Source: Hymenopellis radicata
Lineage: Eukaryota; Basidiomycota; Agaricomycetes; Agaricales; Physalacriaceae
Assembly: GCA_015501595.1 (NCBI GenBank)
Contig: JADNRX010000177.1
Location: 45,273-109,272 of the forward strand
Length of the DNA stretch: 64,000 bases
Direction of reading: 5' to 3'
Under the pieces are notes generated by a model. The model searched no databases. It saw only the letters and a list, made by a program, of their open reading frames with translations, and had not been told where the DNA came from. Below are positions 32,201 to 45,900 of this stretch, in pieces. Position 1 is the stretch's first letter. Each line of letters begins with the position of its first letter. Both the position numbers and the translations under genes were made by a program.

Positions 32201-35200
32201 TTGTAACCAGCTAGAAGGAAGACGATTGTTCCAACATTATTCTCCATCTCTGCAAGAAGGAAGTCCAACACCTGGGCGCCTTGAAAGTTGTGCCCGGACG
32301 CTAACTGATAGGCTTCATCGACGAAGATCGCTCCACCACCCGCGTTTTTGACCTTGTCGATAAGATCTTTGGCGCCCTTGGTTCCATCGCTTGCCAGCCG
32401 CGAGCCAGTCGTTTCCTCGAATGCATTTCCTGGTAGAATGCTCACGGAACTGAGGTATTTGGCGTAATGCCGAGCGATCGTAGTTTTCCCTGTAATGTAT
32501 AACCTGTAAGCATCCTAATTTTATGAGAAGGCAAGGAACCAACCTGTGCCAGGATTGCCAAGAAGGACGAGATTATATCGCTCCTTATCGAACGGGACGC
32601 CCTGGCGCACGGAGACATCGATCTTATCCAAGATCCGAAGGATTTGCTTCTTCACATCCTCTAAGCCCGTCATCTCCATAATTGCATCGATAGCTTGGTT
32701 GGAAACGCCTTCGATGCTCTTTTTATGCTGCCAACGCGCCTCTGATGGAGAGACAAGACTCCCTGTCGGAGACGTTACGTTGCCTCTGGAGGGCTCTGTA
32801 GATTTCTTCGCATGAGATGACGGCACTGTCGTAACCGTAGGCGGTTGAGCAGGTGGAGAGTCGGTGCGGCGTGAGCCCACACCCGTCGTAAGAGGAACAT
32901 CAGCGGTAGTGGAAGGTGTAGACCGAGTTTCTGCCTGCATCTCCGCTCGGCGCCTGAAGGCGGTGGCTTCATCCAAATCGACGCGCTTCTGCTGAAGCTC
33001 GTTGACTCGTTCCCGCTTCAGCTGTACATCGCGAAGAATCTGCTGCTCTTGAGCCATCTTCTCGTCCAACTCCTTTTTACGTCGCAGATGCTCTGCTTCC
33101 TCCTCCTCGCGTTTCTTTTGTCGTGCGAACTCCTTCTGTCGCTTTGCCTCCTCCAATGCCACCTCACGATCGCACTTCTTGCAGCCTGGAATGGGCTGGT
33201 TGCTACACTTCCTAGAGAGGTTATGGCCTTTCAAGCATTGATGTGGGATTATGGCTTCGCAGCGCATCTTCGAGTGGTCGTACAACTGATGACATTTCGA
33301 CGGACATTTGTGGATCCCGCAACTGAGAATCGTACCACTGGACATCAATTAGTTGGAATGAAGGATTTGAGTTGTCAAAGGCAAACCAACATACCAATGT
33401 TCGGAGCAGCCACCGTCCGGGCAGAGCTGATCGAAGTCACCTTCATGGCAGATGAGAGCCTTGCGGTCAGGATGTTGCTGGCACTCGACAGGAAGGCCAT
33501 TGTATATATGACGCTGCATTTTCTCGAAGAGCCGCTTCCAAAGTTCGCCTCCGGTCTTCGACTGTGTGAATGTGTTCGAGTTTCCAATCATGATGAGTCC
33601 ATTCCGCGCACGTGAAAGAAGGACATTGAGTCGTTCGGGTGCACACATGAAGCCGATGTTGTTGTTGGGATTACTTCGAGTCAGAGAGGCAATGACAATG
33701 TCGCTCTCTTCGCCTTGGTAATTATCTAAAGACACTTGAGAAGCAAGATCTTATAACAGTATTCAAACAAACCAATTGTCGCCAGACGCAACTGGCGCTT
33801 CGTGGACTTCGCTGCGCCGGGTGTCACGAGACCAGCGCGAATGAGGTCGTACGAGTCGAGGTCATTGAGAACCGGGTCCGTTTCCGCACGAAGCTCCCCT
33901 TGAAGTAGATGAAGCTGACCAAGATACGGGGTCAGAACGACCATCTTCTCGGTTCCGTAGCCCTGCTGTGCGAGATATCGAACAGTCTTCAGCACCATAC
34001 GCGCCTCATAGTGATTCTGTTTCGAGGATTTTGACCCGAAGTCTCTCATTTCGGATATCTGCTGCAATTCGTCTTCGGGCTGATCGTGGTTGATAAAGAT
34101 GATGTTGTCTTGTAAGCCACGAATGTTAGGTCTGTTGAGCGTTTTGGGAGCATCCTCGAGGTCGGGATAGGTGAGGTGGCGAACCAGAGCAGAAATCTCT
34201 GGACGCATGCGGTGCTGTGAGCGGAGAGTGTGATGTGGGTATCCTTTAAGGACCAGTCTCTCGAAAAGCGATCGATTCAGATCGTAACCCTCCCCTTTCT
34301 CTACTGTGAGATTGTAGCTGTTGACCTTTGGCCGCAATTGCCTGTAGAAACATATCAGGAACCATAGAACACGCGATGTTGGCAGAAACTTACTTGTGGT
34401 CACCGATAAGAATAAGTTTCTTCGCAGCCTCGCCGAGCGCGGTGATGACATGACTCTCTAGGATTTCACCCGCCTCTTCAACGAGCACGACATCCGGAGC
34501 CGCCGCAAGGATATCCTGTGTGTATTTGGCCGCCGCCGTTGTTGTGCAACCGATGATGCGCTTGGATTTCAATATCGCTCCATCTTTCTCTCGAAATTTC
34601 CTTGTAAGCTCCCCCACAAGCTTGTTATAACGAAGGGCTGTCTTGTACAACTCCTCGACTTCGTCTTTCCTCATCACTTGTGCCCATTCATCCATCAACT
34701 CCGATCGCCCCTGCTTAGGTAACGACCAGATACGGGCAGCCTGCCGCACGTTCGAGGATTTAGAGAAAATGCCAGCACCCTTCCCCAACCTCCAGAGATC
34801 GACGAGGTAGGTTTCTGTGACAGCTTGGCCCCTGCTACCAACAGTCTGCATACCATCGTTGGACATCGGAACCTGGAAAGCGTCGAAATACGTGGGTTCT
34901 TCAAACTCCAGAAATGCGAGAAGTTCCACGGTATCGATTTTGGAATTTAGATATCGTTTGAAGGCACCAGTAAGTGTATGGGCATGCGTCGTAACATCCG
35001 CCTTCAAGGAATTGATGATAGAGTTGTCGGCCCGGGAAAATCGGAAGTCGGTGGTTTGTTTCTGAAGAAGCATGGGTTCGGTACGAGCAGTGGATTTACC
35101 GCCAATGCGAACCATCGACTTCTGGACAACGCCAATGTCGAGCACGTCTTCCAAGAACTGGTCGAGGGCATGGTTTGTGAAGCAGACGACAAGGATTTTC

Positions 35201-36787
35201 AAATCGGAGAAGTCGTGGATGAACTTGGCAAGCAAAGCACCAATGAATGACTTGCCAGTACCTGAAAAGAGTCGTTAGCTACCAAATGTGAACAGTTTCC
35301 GAACACGTACCGGGTGGGCCTTGAATCAGCGACAGGTCTTGTGTTAAGCCGGATAGAAAGGCTTCCTCTTGGGTGGGATCGAGAACTACGGGATGAGGCA
35401 AAGTAAGAAGAGCCTTAAGGTCTCGACCGCGATGTCTCTTCTGACGGTCAATGGCATGCTGCAGTCTCGGGTGTAGTACCGAGTGGCCAATGGGTTCGCC
35501 CTCCTTCCAGAAAAGTAGCTCCTTGGAGAGAGGAAGCGTCTTCATACTTTTCAAAGCGGTAAGGATGGGTTCGTAGGCAAACACTGCGACGTCAATCTGG
35601 ATCAACTTCACTCGCTCCGCTGTTTTAAGCTTCAGCAGTAGCTTCCTCACAGCGAGTTCTCCCTCCACCTCCAACACAATTTCGGGAGGCTCCTTCGCAA
35701 GCCGATATTCATCGCGATGTACGGATGGAAATGCCACGATCTCTCCGTCTACGATAAGGGACGCAAGTGATTGGTGCTTGAGCAGTTTGGGATTGCTGGT
35801 GATAGCCTTCATGCGCTCTAAAGGCTTCTTGAACTTTTCAAGCTGCGGGAGGTCCTTCGAGCAGCGGAGAATGATGGACCATTTCCTTCGTTCGTCTGCA
35901 GTGCAGTCACATACTCGAAGCCCATCAACAACAAAACCCCGGTGTTTCCGTCCCGTCTGGCCTAGTGCGATTTGCAACTCCTCCCGCATCTCAGATATCA
36001 TATCCTCCCGAAGCAACCGAAACATGTTGTCTATGTAGATAGCTTCTCGCTGCTCTATGGAGCTTGGATCGTCTAGAACGGCGGCGGGACGTAGGAACGG
36101 GAGCTCCTTCGACCTGAGCTCATCGGCGGTAGGAAGGATGGCGATGTCGCGAAAATTGGGAAAGTCATTGTCATGTCTCCCGCCGGGGGAGATATCATCC
36201 GAAGCGCCAGGCGGAGATGAAGAGGATGACACAGAGACAGTGTGCTCAATGTGTTTCCCTAAGCTACGAACATCTAGGTGGGACGAAAGAAGGAGAGCCG
36301 CTTTGACGTCTTTGGCAATGGGAAGGTATGGGGATTCTTCTTCGCCGGGGATGAGAATGAGCTGCAGCAGGACCCAGGCGAAACATCGTTGTCCCTGCTC
36401 CCTGAGTTTATGCTCCTTGAAAGCGGTAACGAATTCGGACCAAAAGGTGGGTGGTTCCACGATGGCGAGAAGAACGCGCGTCAGCAGCTGGCCGCGGCTT
36501 AGCGTTTTAATCGCCGGGTTCTGGAGGAATATAATGAGATCGACCGCATGTTTATTGAGTGTATCGATGGAGAGATCTGCGCGGATGGCGGCCTGAAGAG
36601 CGGCGATACCATGTTCGCTGGCAATAATGCGCTCGATGCACAGCGGAGGATCGGGTTGGGAACAGATGGCCTCGATGAACTGTTTGCATTGAGCAGGACT
36701 GCCAAGGGACGTGGTACCTTTAAGAACAGTGTCAAAAAGACGAGTGAGTCTCGCACGGCGTTGGGCATCTGCCATGGCTGTGGTCAA
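29226..36787 (-). CDS. ZNFX1/UPF1-like helicase fused to NF-X1-type Zn region and three CbxX-type AAA modules
   Basis: One large multi-exon gene, about 2,200 residues. Start MTTAMADAQRRARLTRLF at 36,787. Order: an alpha-helical N-terminal region (~480 residues); superfamily-1 helicase with Walker A IQGPPGTGKS, VCFTNHALDQFLED, VLVEEAGEI (DEAG-like), RSQHRMRPEIS, DNYQGEESDIVI and LSRARNGLIMIGN; a Cys/His-rich NF-X1-like region (CGIHKCPSKCHQLYDH, CKKCDRE); a charged coiled coil; AAA1 (LLGNPGTGKTT, IFVDEAYQL); AAA2 (FIGSPGTGKTT, LIIDEAYML); AAA3 (FKGPPGTGKTT, LFIDEAYRL); and a second coiled coil. All Walker motifs look intact. The C-terminal Cys motif (GYRCAGGAHF, stop 29,226) is reached only by a 1-nt frame change near 29,303; the uncorrected frame ends at 29,234. 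Such fusions are known in filamentous fungi; relatives act in RNA surveillance and heterochromatin (family knowledge). Confidence 0.88.
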
Positions 36788-38425
36788 GACTCAAAAGGCG
36801 TGGCATCAACGATGCGTTCCCACCATGTCCTTGGGCTAATTTGGGACGCCATCAAACTCTACACGCGTTTAACTATTGAAAAAAATCAGTTGGCGGGAAA
36901 TGACTTTCAGCCGAAAAGGCTCACTACGAATCAAATCTAAATGTCGCCAGATGGCTCATACGCTGTGAAATTTGCCCTGTTCTTCGTCAAAGGCCAACGC
37001 TCTGGTCAAACGGCAGATTTCAAACTCCGATCCGGCATTAGGACCAACTCCAGTAGACTTTAGTGACTCGGAGATCTCCTCACGTCTAGTATCACCAGAT
37101 TCAGAAATTGCACACAGCGTAGAACAGCACATACCAGCGCACCGAAAACGACAACACAACTTCGCTTTATGCACACTACAAAAAGCATATGATTCCTTTC
37201 TCCCAGTAGTGTGAGTCGCTATAGGAATCTACAGCATGTAGGTCACCGATTGAGTAAATGAGGTTCAACATTCGTCCGAATACCTCACCAAGTTGAAAAC
37301 CCTTACGAGAGTATTTCCTGAACCCGGTACCAACAGGTCCAAGTATTTGCAGTGGCAGAGACGCTTTCCGAAATTCTTGTTCAAGAGCTTGTCCGGCGAC
37401 ATGCGCGTGCAGTCATGGTAGCTCTAGGTATAGAGACGTCGTTGACTAGATGATGATGGTCACAAGAGAGGTATACGAAAGCATGTAGAGAAGACCAACA
37501 TTTGTCGCAAAGAAGGCGAGAGTCGGAGCAGTGCTTAGGATGTCAATTCTTCGTCAAGGTAAATATCAAGTAGAGAAGGAGGAAGATTTAAGTACAGCAA
37601 CGCGTGGACGCTGCGAGAGAAAGCGGAGGCGTTGCCGCATTCAAACGTAGTCCATCAGGAGCTGGGATCTTTAGTACATTTGTTTAACGATGAAAAGAGC
37701 AAAGAACGAGAAGTACTTACTGTGAGATTCAGACGCCGCGGAACAGGTCATTTCGCGGCCGCACGGACGATGTCGGTAATGTACCGCGTACAAAGAAGAC
37801 TCGGAAAAAGACACGGTTTAAGCTGAGGCTGAGGATTGCGTTTATTTCCACGAGAAAAATACATATACTGCACGTACCAAAACACAGCCATGCCAGTGTT
37901 AGGCCTGCTGAGTCCAGTCGATCGTGGAAGAGCGAAAGGAAAAAGGATCGCCATCACGTGCACCTGAAACGCGTCTTGGAAGGCTGCCTTCATTGTACAA
38001 TCAAGTTCTAGAAGTACGGCATCCACAGTCCAAGTCGCATCAAGCCCTTTCAATGTGACGCAGGGGGGAAAATTGATTTCTCATACATATGCAGAATATT
38101 TCTTCATCACGAAAACTGGCTACATTATTAGCGAAATGATCGTTCGGGCCTGTACTTCATAACATTCAACTGATATGACTTGTGAAGAAGGGCTGCATAG
38201 GCAACTGTCGACCTCTTTTCCGAGCTAGGCGTTAGAGGAGAGCAAGTGGGTTATTATGAGGCTTTCCCCCCACTGGCAGACGAGGAACGGTAATTGAACA
38301 GAATGTAGGAAGTACTTATCACAGAGAACAGCTGCATTGAGTAGCAGTCGAAAGTCTAACGAGTAACGTTTCACAAAGGGCCTATATACCATCATGGCCA
38401 CGGATTCGATATTTTACAGTTCGAT
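36788..38425. other. Intergenic stretch
   Basis: A plus-strand frame at 36,972-37,214 encodes a polar segment (SDSEISSRLVSPDSEIAHS, then ALCTLQKAYDSFLPVV). It might be one exon of an unknown gene, but no partner exons were found. Nothing else is supported. Confidence 0.35.
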
Positions 38426-39964
38426 TTACTGCAGATTGTACACGTAGGAAACATCTTTCCCATCGCCGTCTTCTATTTTGAGTGCCCGCGGATCTCTTGT
38501 TTTCACAACCACATCCAGACCTTCGTCCGATAACCGCCTTAGCTCCATAACACCACGAGTCCTTGATAGACTAACCGTGGCGGGCAACTCGCACCACACG
38601 GAAACGGCGTTAATATGCGCGCCCCACTTACTCTCGGCTCGTCGCTCCCATCGCTTCGCGATCATTGCGACAAAGGCATCATTCACGAAGCCAAGCTTTG
38701 TCGGCTTATCGACAACAACAGATTCTAGAAGGAAATCACTCGACTCTGCGGGTGAGATGTCAATGTCGAGGACCGCCAAGTTGGGTAGAAATGACGCTTC
38801 CGACATGCGCTGGATCAGACCGCACATCATCGTATCGTCAACCGCATCCCAGCCGACATGCTGGAGCACCAGCTCCTCCAGCTGCACGGTTATAGAGAGC
38901 AAGGTAATGACCTCGTCGTTTATAGACGACTCCGCTAGTCTGAAGCTCCGCAATGAACATTGCGAACGTGATAAGAGTTGGCGAAGGGCGGGAAGGGTAC
39001 TGAAGATGGGTTTGTCAACGAATAGTTCGTTCAGCTTTGGAAGTATGAGAGCGCCGATAAGACGGCTATCTCTGGCGGAGAAATAGCGCAAGGACGGATG
39101 ATTGAAGCGAGAAGGCACCCCGCTAGACTTATAGAGTCCAGGATAGTCAACTCTGAAGGATTCCATGTGTGGGTTGGCGCGGAGAATCTCCAAGAAAACC
39201 TTCGACGCGTCGACGCTGCGTCTTGATCCATGGGTAGAGGCTTGCTGGTGAAGCTCCTCGGAGAAATGGGTGATTCTCGCCCACGGCACGCTGACATTTT
39301 GGTGGGGCAAGCCGTATAGAGTTAAGTCGGATAGACGAGGAGCATTCTCCGTATACGGGAAGCGCCCCGGTAGTTCGTCGTCGTCATTAAATAGGGCAAT
39401 GCTCAGCTTCACGAGCTGAGAAAGGCGATTGCGGATTGGAGCAAATAATGAGATTTCGGCGTTGGTAATGTTCAGATCCGCTTCTTCCCAGCGATGCGAT
39501 TGGGAGACTAGCGCCTGAATGAGCTGATGAGATAGCAATGTATTCCTGTCTTGGCGGTCAGCATGCATCCGAATTCTTTGCAAATGCACTAACACATACG
39601 CCGTCCCCAACGCAAATTCCAACGTGATTTTGAGAGGTTGGGTTTGGGTACGCTCCAAAACGAGGTTGAGTAGGGAAAGTGGATCTGAATTCAGGCCAGC
39701 AACGGGTCCAAGAGAGCCGCCCTCCTCGGAATTAAAATCGGAATCGGAATCGTCGTCGCCTTGAGCGCCGAAACTGATCGCGGACCACAGCTCGGGGTGT
39801 GACAGGCAAATCATCCGCCACGATTTGCAAACGTGGCTGAGCACCCATGGACCGTCATCGACTGAGAGCGCATCCTTAACAGTCCACTTGACACGTTCGC
39901 GGAAAACGATGGAAAGAATTTTGTCCGCCTCCGTGTGAGTTCCTTGAACAAGGGATCGCGACAT
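38426..39964 (-). CDS. F-box-like protein, 512 residues
   Basis: Single uninterrupted frame from MSRSLVQGTHTEADKIL (39,964) to YVYNLQ-stop (38,426). Residues 35-65 contain WVLSHVCKSWRMICLSHPELW, the second half of the agaricomycete F-box-like motif. An acidic patch (DDDSDSDFNSEEGG) and irregular leucine-rich repeats follow (for example RLSQLVKLSIALF, RLSDLTLYGLP, ALILPKLNELFVD, VQLEELVLQHVGW). Such proteins are substrate receptors of SCF ubiquitin ligases; the target is unknown. It is diverged from the two other F-box genes here and is not in a duplicated block. The lack of introns is common for this family. Confidence 0.8.
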   Translation of the reverse strand: MSRSLVQGTHTEADKILSIVFRERVKWTVKDALSVDDGPWVLSHVCKSWRMICLSHPELWSAISFGAQGDDDSDSDFNSEEGGSLGPVAGLNSDPLSLLNLVLERTQTQPLKITLEFALGTAYVLVHLQRIRMHADRQDRNTLLSHQLIQALVSQSHRWEEADLNITNAEISLFAPIRNRLSQLVKLSIALFNDDDELPGRFPYTENAPRLSDLTLYGLPHQNVSVPWARITHFSEELHQQASTHGSRRSVDASKVFLEILRANPHMESFRVDYPGLYKSSGVPSRFNHPSLRYFSARDSRLIGALILPKLNELFVDKPIFSTLPALRQLLSRSQCSLRSFRLAESSINDEVITLLSITVQLEELVLQHVGWDAVDDTMMCGLIQRMSEASFLPNLAVLDIDISPAESSDFLLESVVVDKPTKLGFVNDAFVAMIAKRWERRAESKWGAHINAVSVWCELPATVSLSRTRGVMELRRLSDEGLDVVVKTRDPRALKIEDGDGKDVSYVYNLQ

Positions 39965-42900
39965 CAGTTACTACAAAAAAATCAAGTCAGAGAGCACCGC
40001 CGTGTATGGTAAGAGAACCTACGGTGAGGCAGCTTGTGGAAGACGACGATGGTTATGAAGAAACCTCAAGCAATGCAGGGTCAAGTTCGGGGTCAATACG
40101 GCCGAGTCGGCCTCGAGGCTCGCGTTTTAGCTTGGGTCGTATGGAAGGTCACATCCTAGTGAGCCTCGATTTATGGCGATTCTAAGAACCCGAGTAAGAC
40201 AATGAATCGGTACAGGAATAATGTGATACGAGATGCAGCCATGTTGATAATCCGAATGATAAGCAACGCGCTAACGCGGATGAAAAGTAAGTACTGGCAA
40301 ACCTACGTCCTAGTCTTGAAAAGCAGTCGGCTTCTCTCCTAAATGTCCAATGCTTGATCGGATTACTACTTGCACAATGCAAAGATCGGGAAAGGCACCT
40401 GGCTGGTTGTAAACGCGAAGGAGGCATCGCGGTGCCTACACACGTAGGTAAAGGAGTCAGGAAAAGCAGGTCAGCTAAGTAGACTTCGCACGGATGAGCT
40501 ATGAGAGTGCGAAACAAGGGCGATCGCCATCACGTGGGCCCCACTCAACTCTGCCTTTTACCGCCATGTCTCTCGTTTCTCAAAAAACATACGCTTTCAA
40601 AACATGTCCTGACTTCTAGCTTCCGGTCTGCTCTGGAACGTTTAACCTTGGTTCTTCACTGTCAGCCCCTCGTCTTCTGTGGCAGACCTGCACACCTTCC
40701 TTTAGAAGTCATTATACTGTCTCGCCATCTCCATTGAATACTCACATCTGGTCCCTGGGTTCTCGACTCTTGTTTTGAATTGCGCACGATGCGTTGAATC
40801 ATGCACTCTTGTCTAAGACTATTCGATATACACTTGATGCGGTCCCGAACTTGAACACCTACGTGAACCCGGCCCGCCTTGTAAACACTACGAACGCGTA
40901 TGCTCGGACGTCCTGGATAGTCACGTTCGCTGATTCACGGTTCTAGGCGCCTCATCCACGGCATCTTCCATAATCTGCTACATTGTCGGAATAAGCACCA
41001 TTTTCACCTGCCGCTTGAAGTGCCGAATAACAAAACCTGACCCTTCGGTGATAGCGATGTGAGTAGATCTTTCCTCTTCATTCACATGGCAACCTCGAGT
41101 ACGACACTATTGAACGTTCCTTCGGCCCACAACCTCCCCGTGCCCGCCTCGTCTTATGGCATCTTATGGACTGATCTAGTAAAACCGATCCCACCGGTGG
41201 GAGTTGAACAAGCCTACCAATACTCATACTCACGAAACGCCGCAGTATCGAGATCTTTCCCGGACGATACTTGTTATCCGTTTCTCTCTGGTACTTACCA
41301 CGCCTTGTAAGTTCCCCGCCTCTTCTCGCTGTCAAGCGCCCCTCCGCTTTCTCCGGACATAAGTACGGTACCCTAAATCCGAGCTCCTGCTCATCCCCAT
41401 CCGCGATTTACCCGCGATCTTATCATTTATCTCACAATCGCTCTGGACATAAGGTCTATGTCGTATCTTCCCTGAATTGCAGCATGGTAGCCATGACAAA
41501 GCTAAATATCGTGTCCCTCGCCGTCACCGCTCATCTCAGGCTTCGTCCCCTGCCAATCCCCCTTGGAGTGGGACAACGCACGTCAAAATGTTAAAAGCTG
41601 CCTGCTGTTCTGATGTAGTCCGGCTCCGGTGAGAGCCAGGAACTTTTGCGAGCTGAAGATCGAAGCGATTCGTGGAGACTATTCGAGTTCGATGTCTCTA
41701 CATGGCTTGGACTTGCAACGTTCACTGTTGACGTGAGATTTATGTTGAGGATCTGTCAGTGCGCAAGTCTTGAGAGTGCCTTGAGGCGTGTATTGGAAAC
41801 TGAGGAAAGAACATTCTGATGTTGAACGAAGCCGGCGGTTCCGGCAGAAACATCTCTTCGTCTTCGTTGGCGTTGAACGCCGTTTCCGGAACCAATGCCT
41901 CACTAGCTTCTTCTTACGCGATTCAGAAATCAGTGGTGGTCCAGTGAAAATTCAAGACGAGGTTGCTCTAGGCTCTTGTACTTGACTTTTTCATGACCAA
42001 CGTGGAGGGCCCGGTCTGTTCATCACACAGCACATGCACAATTAGTGCTTATTCGTATTTTGATCTAACCAGTGTGTATAGAAGATGAACGCGCTCTAGT
42101 GTGCTACTCTCCATCCCATGATTCCAGCTACCTCGCCTCGCTGAGTCCGCATGTCAGCGCTACAAATATCACCAGCATAACAGTGTCCGATTTTACGTCG
42201 TAGAGTGCTCTAGCATCTACTAACGAATCAGAAAAACAGTACGAAACTCGGATGCCATCTGGATGGCATCGACAATCCTAGTAGGCCGCTGCTTATCCCC
42301 GCCGCCATCACCAGAATCAAGATCAACGAATGTGATACAAGCCACGCGTTCAGGACACGCAAAAGAGCACTGCTAATAAAGTTCTGTGCCGACCCATGCA
42401 CCCCAAAATCTTCGTCTGCGGTCCAATGATCGGTCCTCCAGTCATTGTGGCGGTAGATGCTATAACGAGTATCGGATGCCGTAGGCGTGCTCACCTGATG
42501 ATTCGAAGTACTGGCTCGGGAAGATTAGGGTCGGGCGTCGCCCTCGTCATGGGTCATAGTTCGTGGGTATCTCCTGCATATCCACTTAAACGTCCCCAGA
42601 ACGACTTAAGTGTCCATGTTAAGTCCCAGTATGACGCCTTAATCTCTGCGCACTATACATAGGCGCAACCTATACAATGGTACCGCTCAATAAAGCTCCT
42701 TCAGAGGGATCTTTACGCTCTTGTTTACGCAAGCCGTTACGTCGACTCGTCGGAGAAAGATTCCGCGGAAGCGATCTTGCAGAGCCGCGGGAGCAAAAAT
42801 AGTCCGATTAGAGGCGGGAGAGTGTGGTGTGCGTAGCAGCGCGACGCGCCAAGAGCGTGTATGTAAGAGCGCTTGGAATCGGCGGCTGGGAGTCAAGATT

Positions 42901-45900
42901 CAATATCCGAAGGAGCGGGCAGAGGGGGAGACTCCACCCACCCACGCAGTGCCTGCGGCTGGGAGTGGAGGAAACTTGCGCCCAAAGAACCACTCCTAGC
43001 ATATGTGCTCCAAGATCAACAATAGAGCAGACGGCTCGAAGGAGTTTGCGACGATTACGGAGACAGAGGGGCAGAAATCGGACTTGCGAGACAGATTTGG
43101 CAGAAGATTGGACAACAACAGTGTTTCGCATGTCAAGGCGTGTGAGCGAGAGGTGCAGCTGTTATATCCTCTTAGGCATTGTCCGAGCACTGACAGTGAT
43201 AAGTAAAAAAAGGCAGGCGGGTTTTCAAACTCCGATCGATGACGCATACTTTGATCTTGCTTTCGAACTCGACATGTACAACTCTGGGACTTGGTATCCT
43301 CGATACTATCAAATCTGCGCTCAAGGAAACGGTGGAAGAGGCGCACACGCTTCTACGAACCTGGCCTTACTGTATTGGCTCGACATCTAACTGACATAAC
43401 ACGTCCAGACTCGTCGGCCGGTAATCAAAGTAAGTACCACAGTGTCAATGTCTGAGTCATCCCCAGAATATCGATGTTCATGTGCTATTCCTGTTCTCCA
43501 ATTCAAGACAAGAAAACATCTCCGTACCGGAAGTTCCTCGACATTGAAAACAAAGAAAGCGTCGAATGGGGGAATTCAAGGAAATGCGGTCCGTATTTAC
43601 GCCTACTATACTGACAACTGTTCGCAGGATGTCAGTTTCTAGTCACCGATAAAGTTGGGGTGCGCACTCTCGTGTGAGTGATCAGCACTTTATCGTCTCT
43701 GTTGACCTTCAGTTTGTACGGTGTATCTCCGTCGAAACCCTGAAAGCAAGACACTCTCGTGGGCTCCTCGGTAGCTGATCTCTAAGTATACCAAGTATGG
43801 CGACTATCCGCATCACGATACGTACCGTGCTCACGACATCAAAGGTCAGCCGTTGATCTCTCGCTCTCTCGCTCTTGCACTCTCGGAAGTTCGCCTCGCT
43901 AACACGCTGTCCAGTACCTTTCCTTTCCTTGTGATGTGTACGATATGCCCCGCGGCTAGAAGCCAGGAGAAAATGTTCGCATCACGGATCGTTTCGCTGC
44001 TTCCACTTCTTCATCCCACACGGCACGGTGCTTATCTCTAGCGGTGCCTCTCCGTACAATGGCCTCCTGGAGCATCATGCCCAACTGACGCGGGCGGGTG
44101 ATTTCCGCCTGTCAAAAACACCTGTGCACGGGTGCAAGAATCGCTTGTAAGTATGACTGAGCTCCTACCAGCTGATCCCTCGAGGCTCGCGTCTACGCCA
44201 CCCCGGCGGGAGCGTACTGCCTATCCTCCCTGCATCATCAGTGAATGCTTAACTCACTTATGCCGAGTCCTAGGCCCAGGTTGTAGGCATGTCAACAATC
44301 GTTCCCCATTGTTAAGACGACGGGTCTATCCTCGGCCTGTGAACCGTATAAGTAGCGCAGGGAATGAAGCTGGAGCCTGCGGAACGACTGCTCACGAGTG
44401 TAAGACCCCCCCCCGCCACTGAATCCTCCCAGCTGCGCTGTGTGCCTAACGTCCCTGATTACGGCCTTATCTCCGATGATGCTTTGACGAGCTCTTTTTG
44501 ACATCTCCGCTTTCTTTCTCTTCACGTCACGTCTTCCAGCTCTTCCTCCCCTTTCACACTCGTCTACCTCGCCGTCTGCATCTTCGTATATCGTTTTGCC
44601 TGCCAGTGACTAGCAGTGGTGCGTACCTTTTTTCCTTTCCCACCAAAAAATCATTGAAAATGCACGAACGTTATATATCCCGGCGATCAAACCGCGTTTA
44701 TATTCGTCCCCCTTTTCGGTGCGGGAGACATGTGCTCCCAACTTGGCGCGCGCGCGATCTCCGCGCGTCCTGGGATCTCCGAGTCAGCTGGCGGAGGACT
44801 GGGATGGGGGGTGATCTTTCGCGCGATGCGACTCGGGCTTGAAATTTTCGCTTCGCCATTTCATGTGGCGATGGTGGGGTTTTTGGACGGTTTGTCTCAC
44901 GGGGTTCATTGGTTCTACCAGCTAAGTACTCAGGACCTATTGGTTTACGTCTGCATGTACTTCCTATGATAGCTGACTGTGTACTTATTTGTGGTCGGTT
45001 CGAACTTTAAATTAGAACCGTTTCTTCAGCTGCAGTCAGTGTATGTGGGCTTGATGCATGGTGCGCTCGCAACGCCCTTCGGAGCCGATATGAGGCACGG
45101 ATTATTATGTTTCCACATACACCAGCTATCCGTTTTTCACAATAATTGTTTTGATCCACTAATATCGTCTTGTCATCCCGACGACCCCGACCGGGCCTTT
45201 GGTCGCGATTTTGAATTTTGAAACCCGCAAGATGGCTACCTCTCATCTGTCGTCGGTCGCTTAAGTACTTAGCGCGCCGCGCGCGCGGGGTTGACATAGA
45301 GACCTCAGCCATAGCATCAAAATAGACTAAAGAGTCATGTCATTTCCATGACATCCGTCGAGTGTCGTCGGGGATTTCTGATTCATAGTGGGGATGTATA
45401 TTAATATCATTAGTTCGAGGACGCGTAGAATGGTCTGGCAGAAACTAGAGAACTCTATAATCTTAATTATCGTCGATGACGCATACCTGACGAAGATACA
45501 CCAACCGCCTGACGAGGATACACCAGACCGTACACGGACGGTAGCGGCGGGGCACGTAGATCGCTTCCGCGGAATACTTAGGCGGCAAGCTTTTGCGTCT
45601 TCGAGAGCGGTTTAGCGCGGGCGATGAAGGCTATCGCTTCCGCGGAAGAGAGGAAGAGCGGTAATGTGCGAAGAAGGTGCGGGGAAATGAATGAAAGGTT
45701 GAGTGTGAGGCCCCGCTGAGTTCAAAGTATGTACGTACGGTAATTATACGGGAAAAGCCGCCTGCCTTCATGAGTCCTCGGTACTTACATATGAAGGAGA
45801 GTACGGTCGGCATTGAGGAACCAAGTGACAAGTCCTCTGTAATTGGAGCGCCCGACGTCCCGCCCCCGAGACACCCGACTCGCGTGGACATAGCGTTTCC

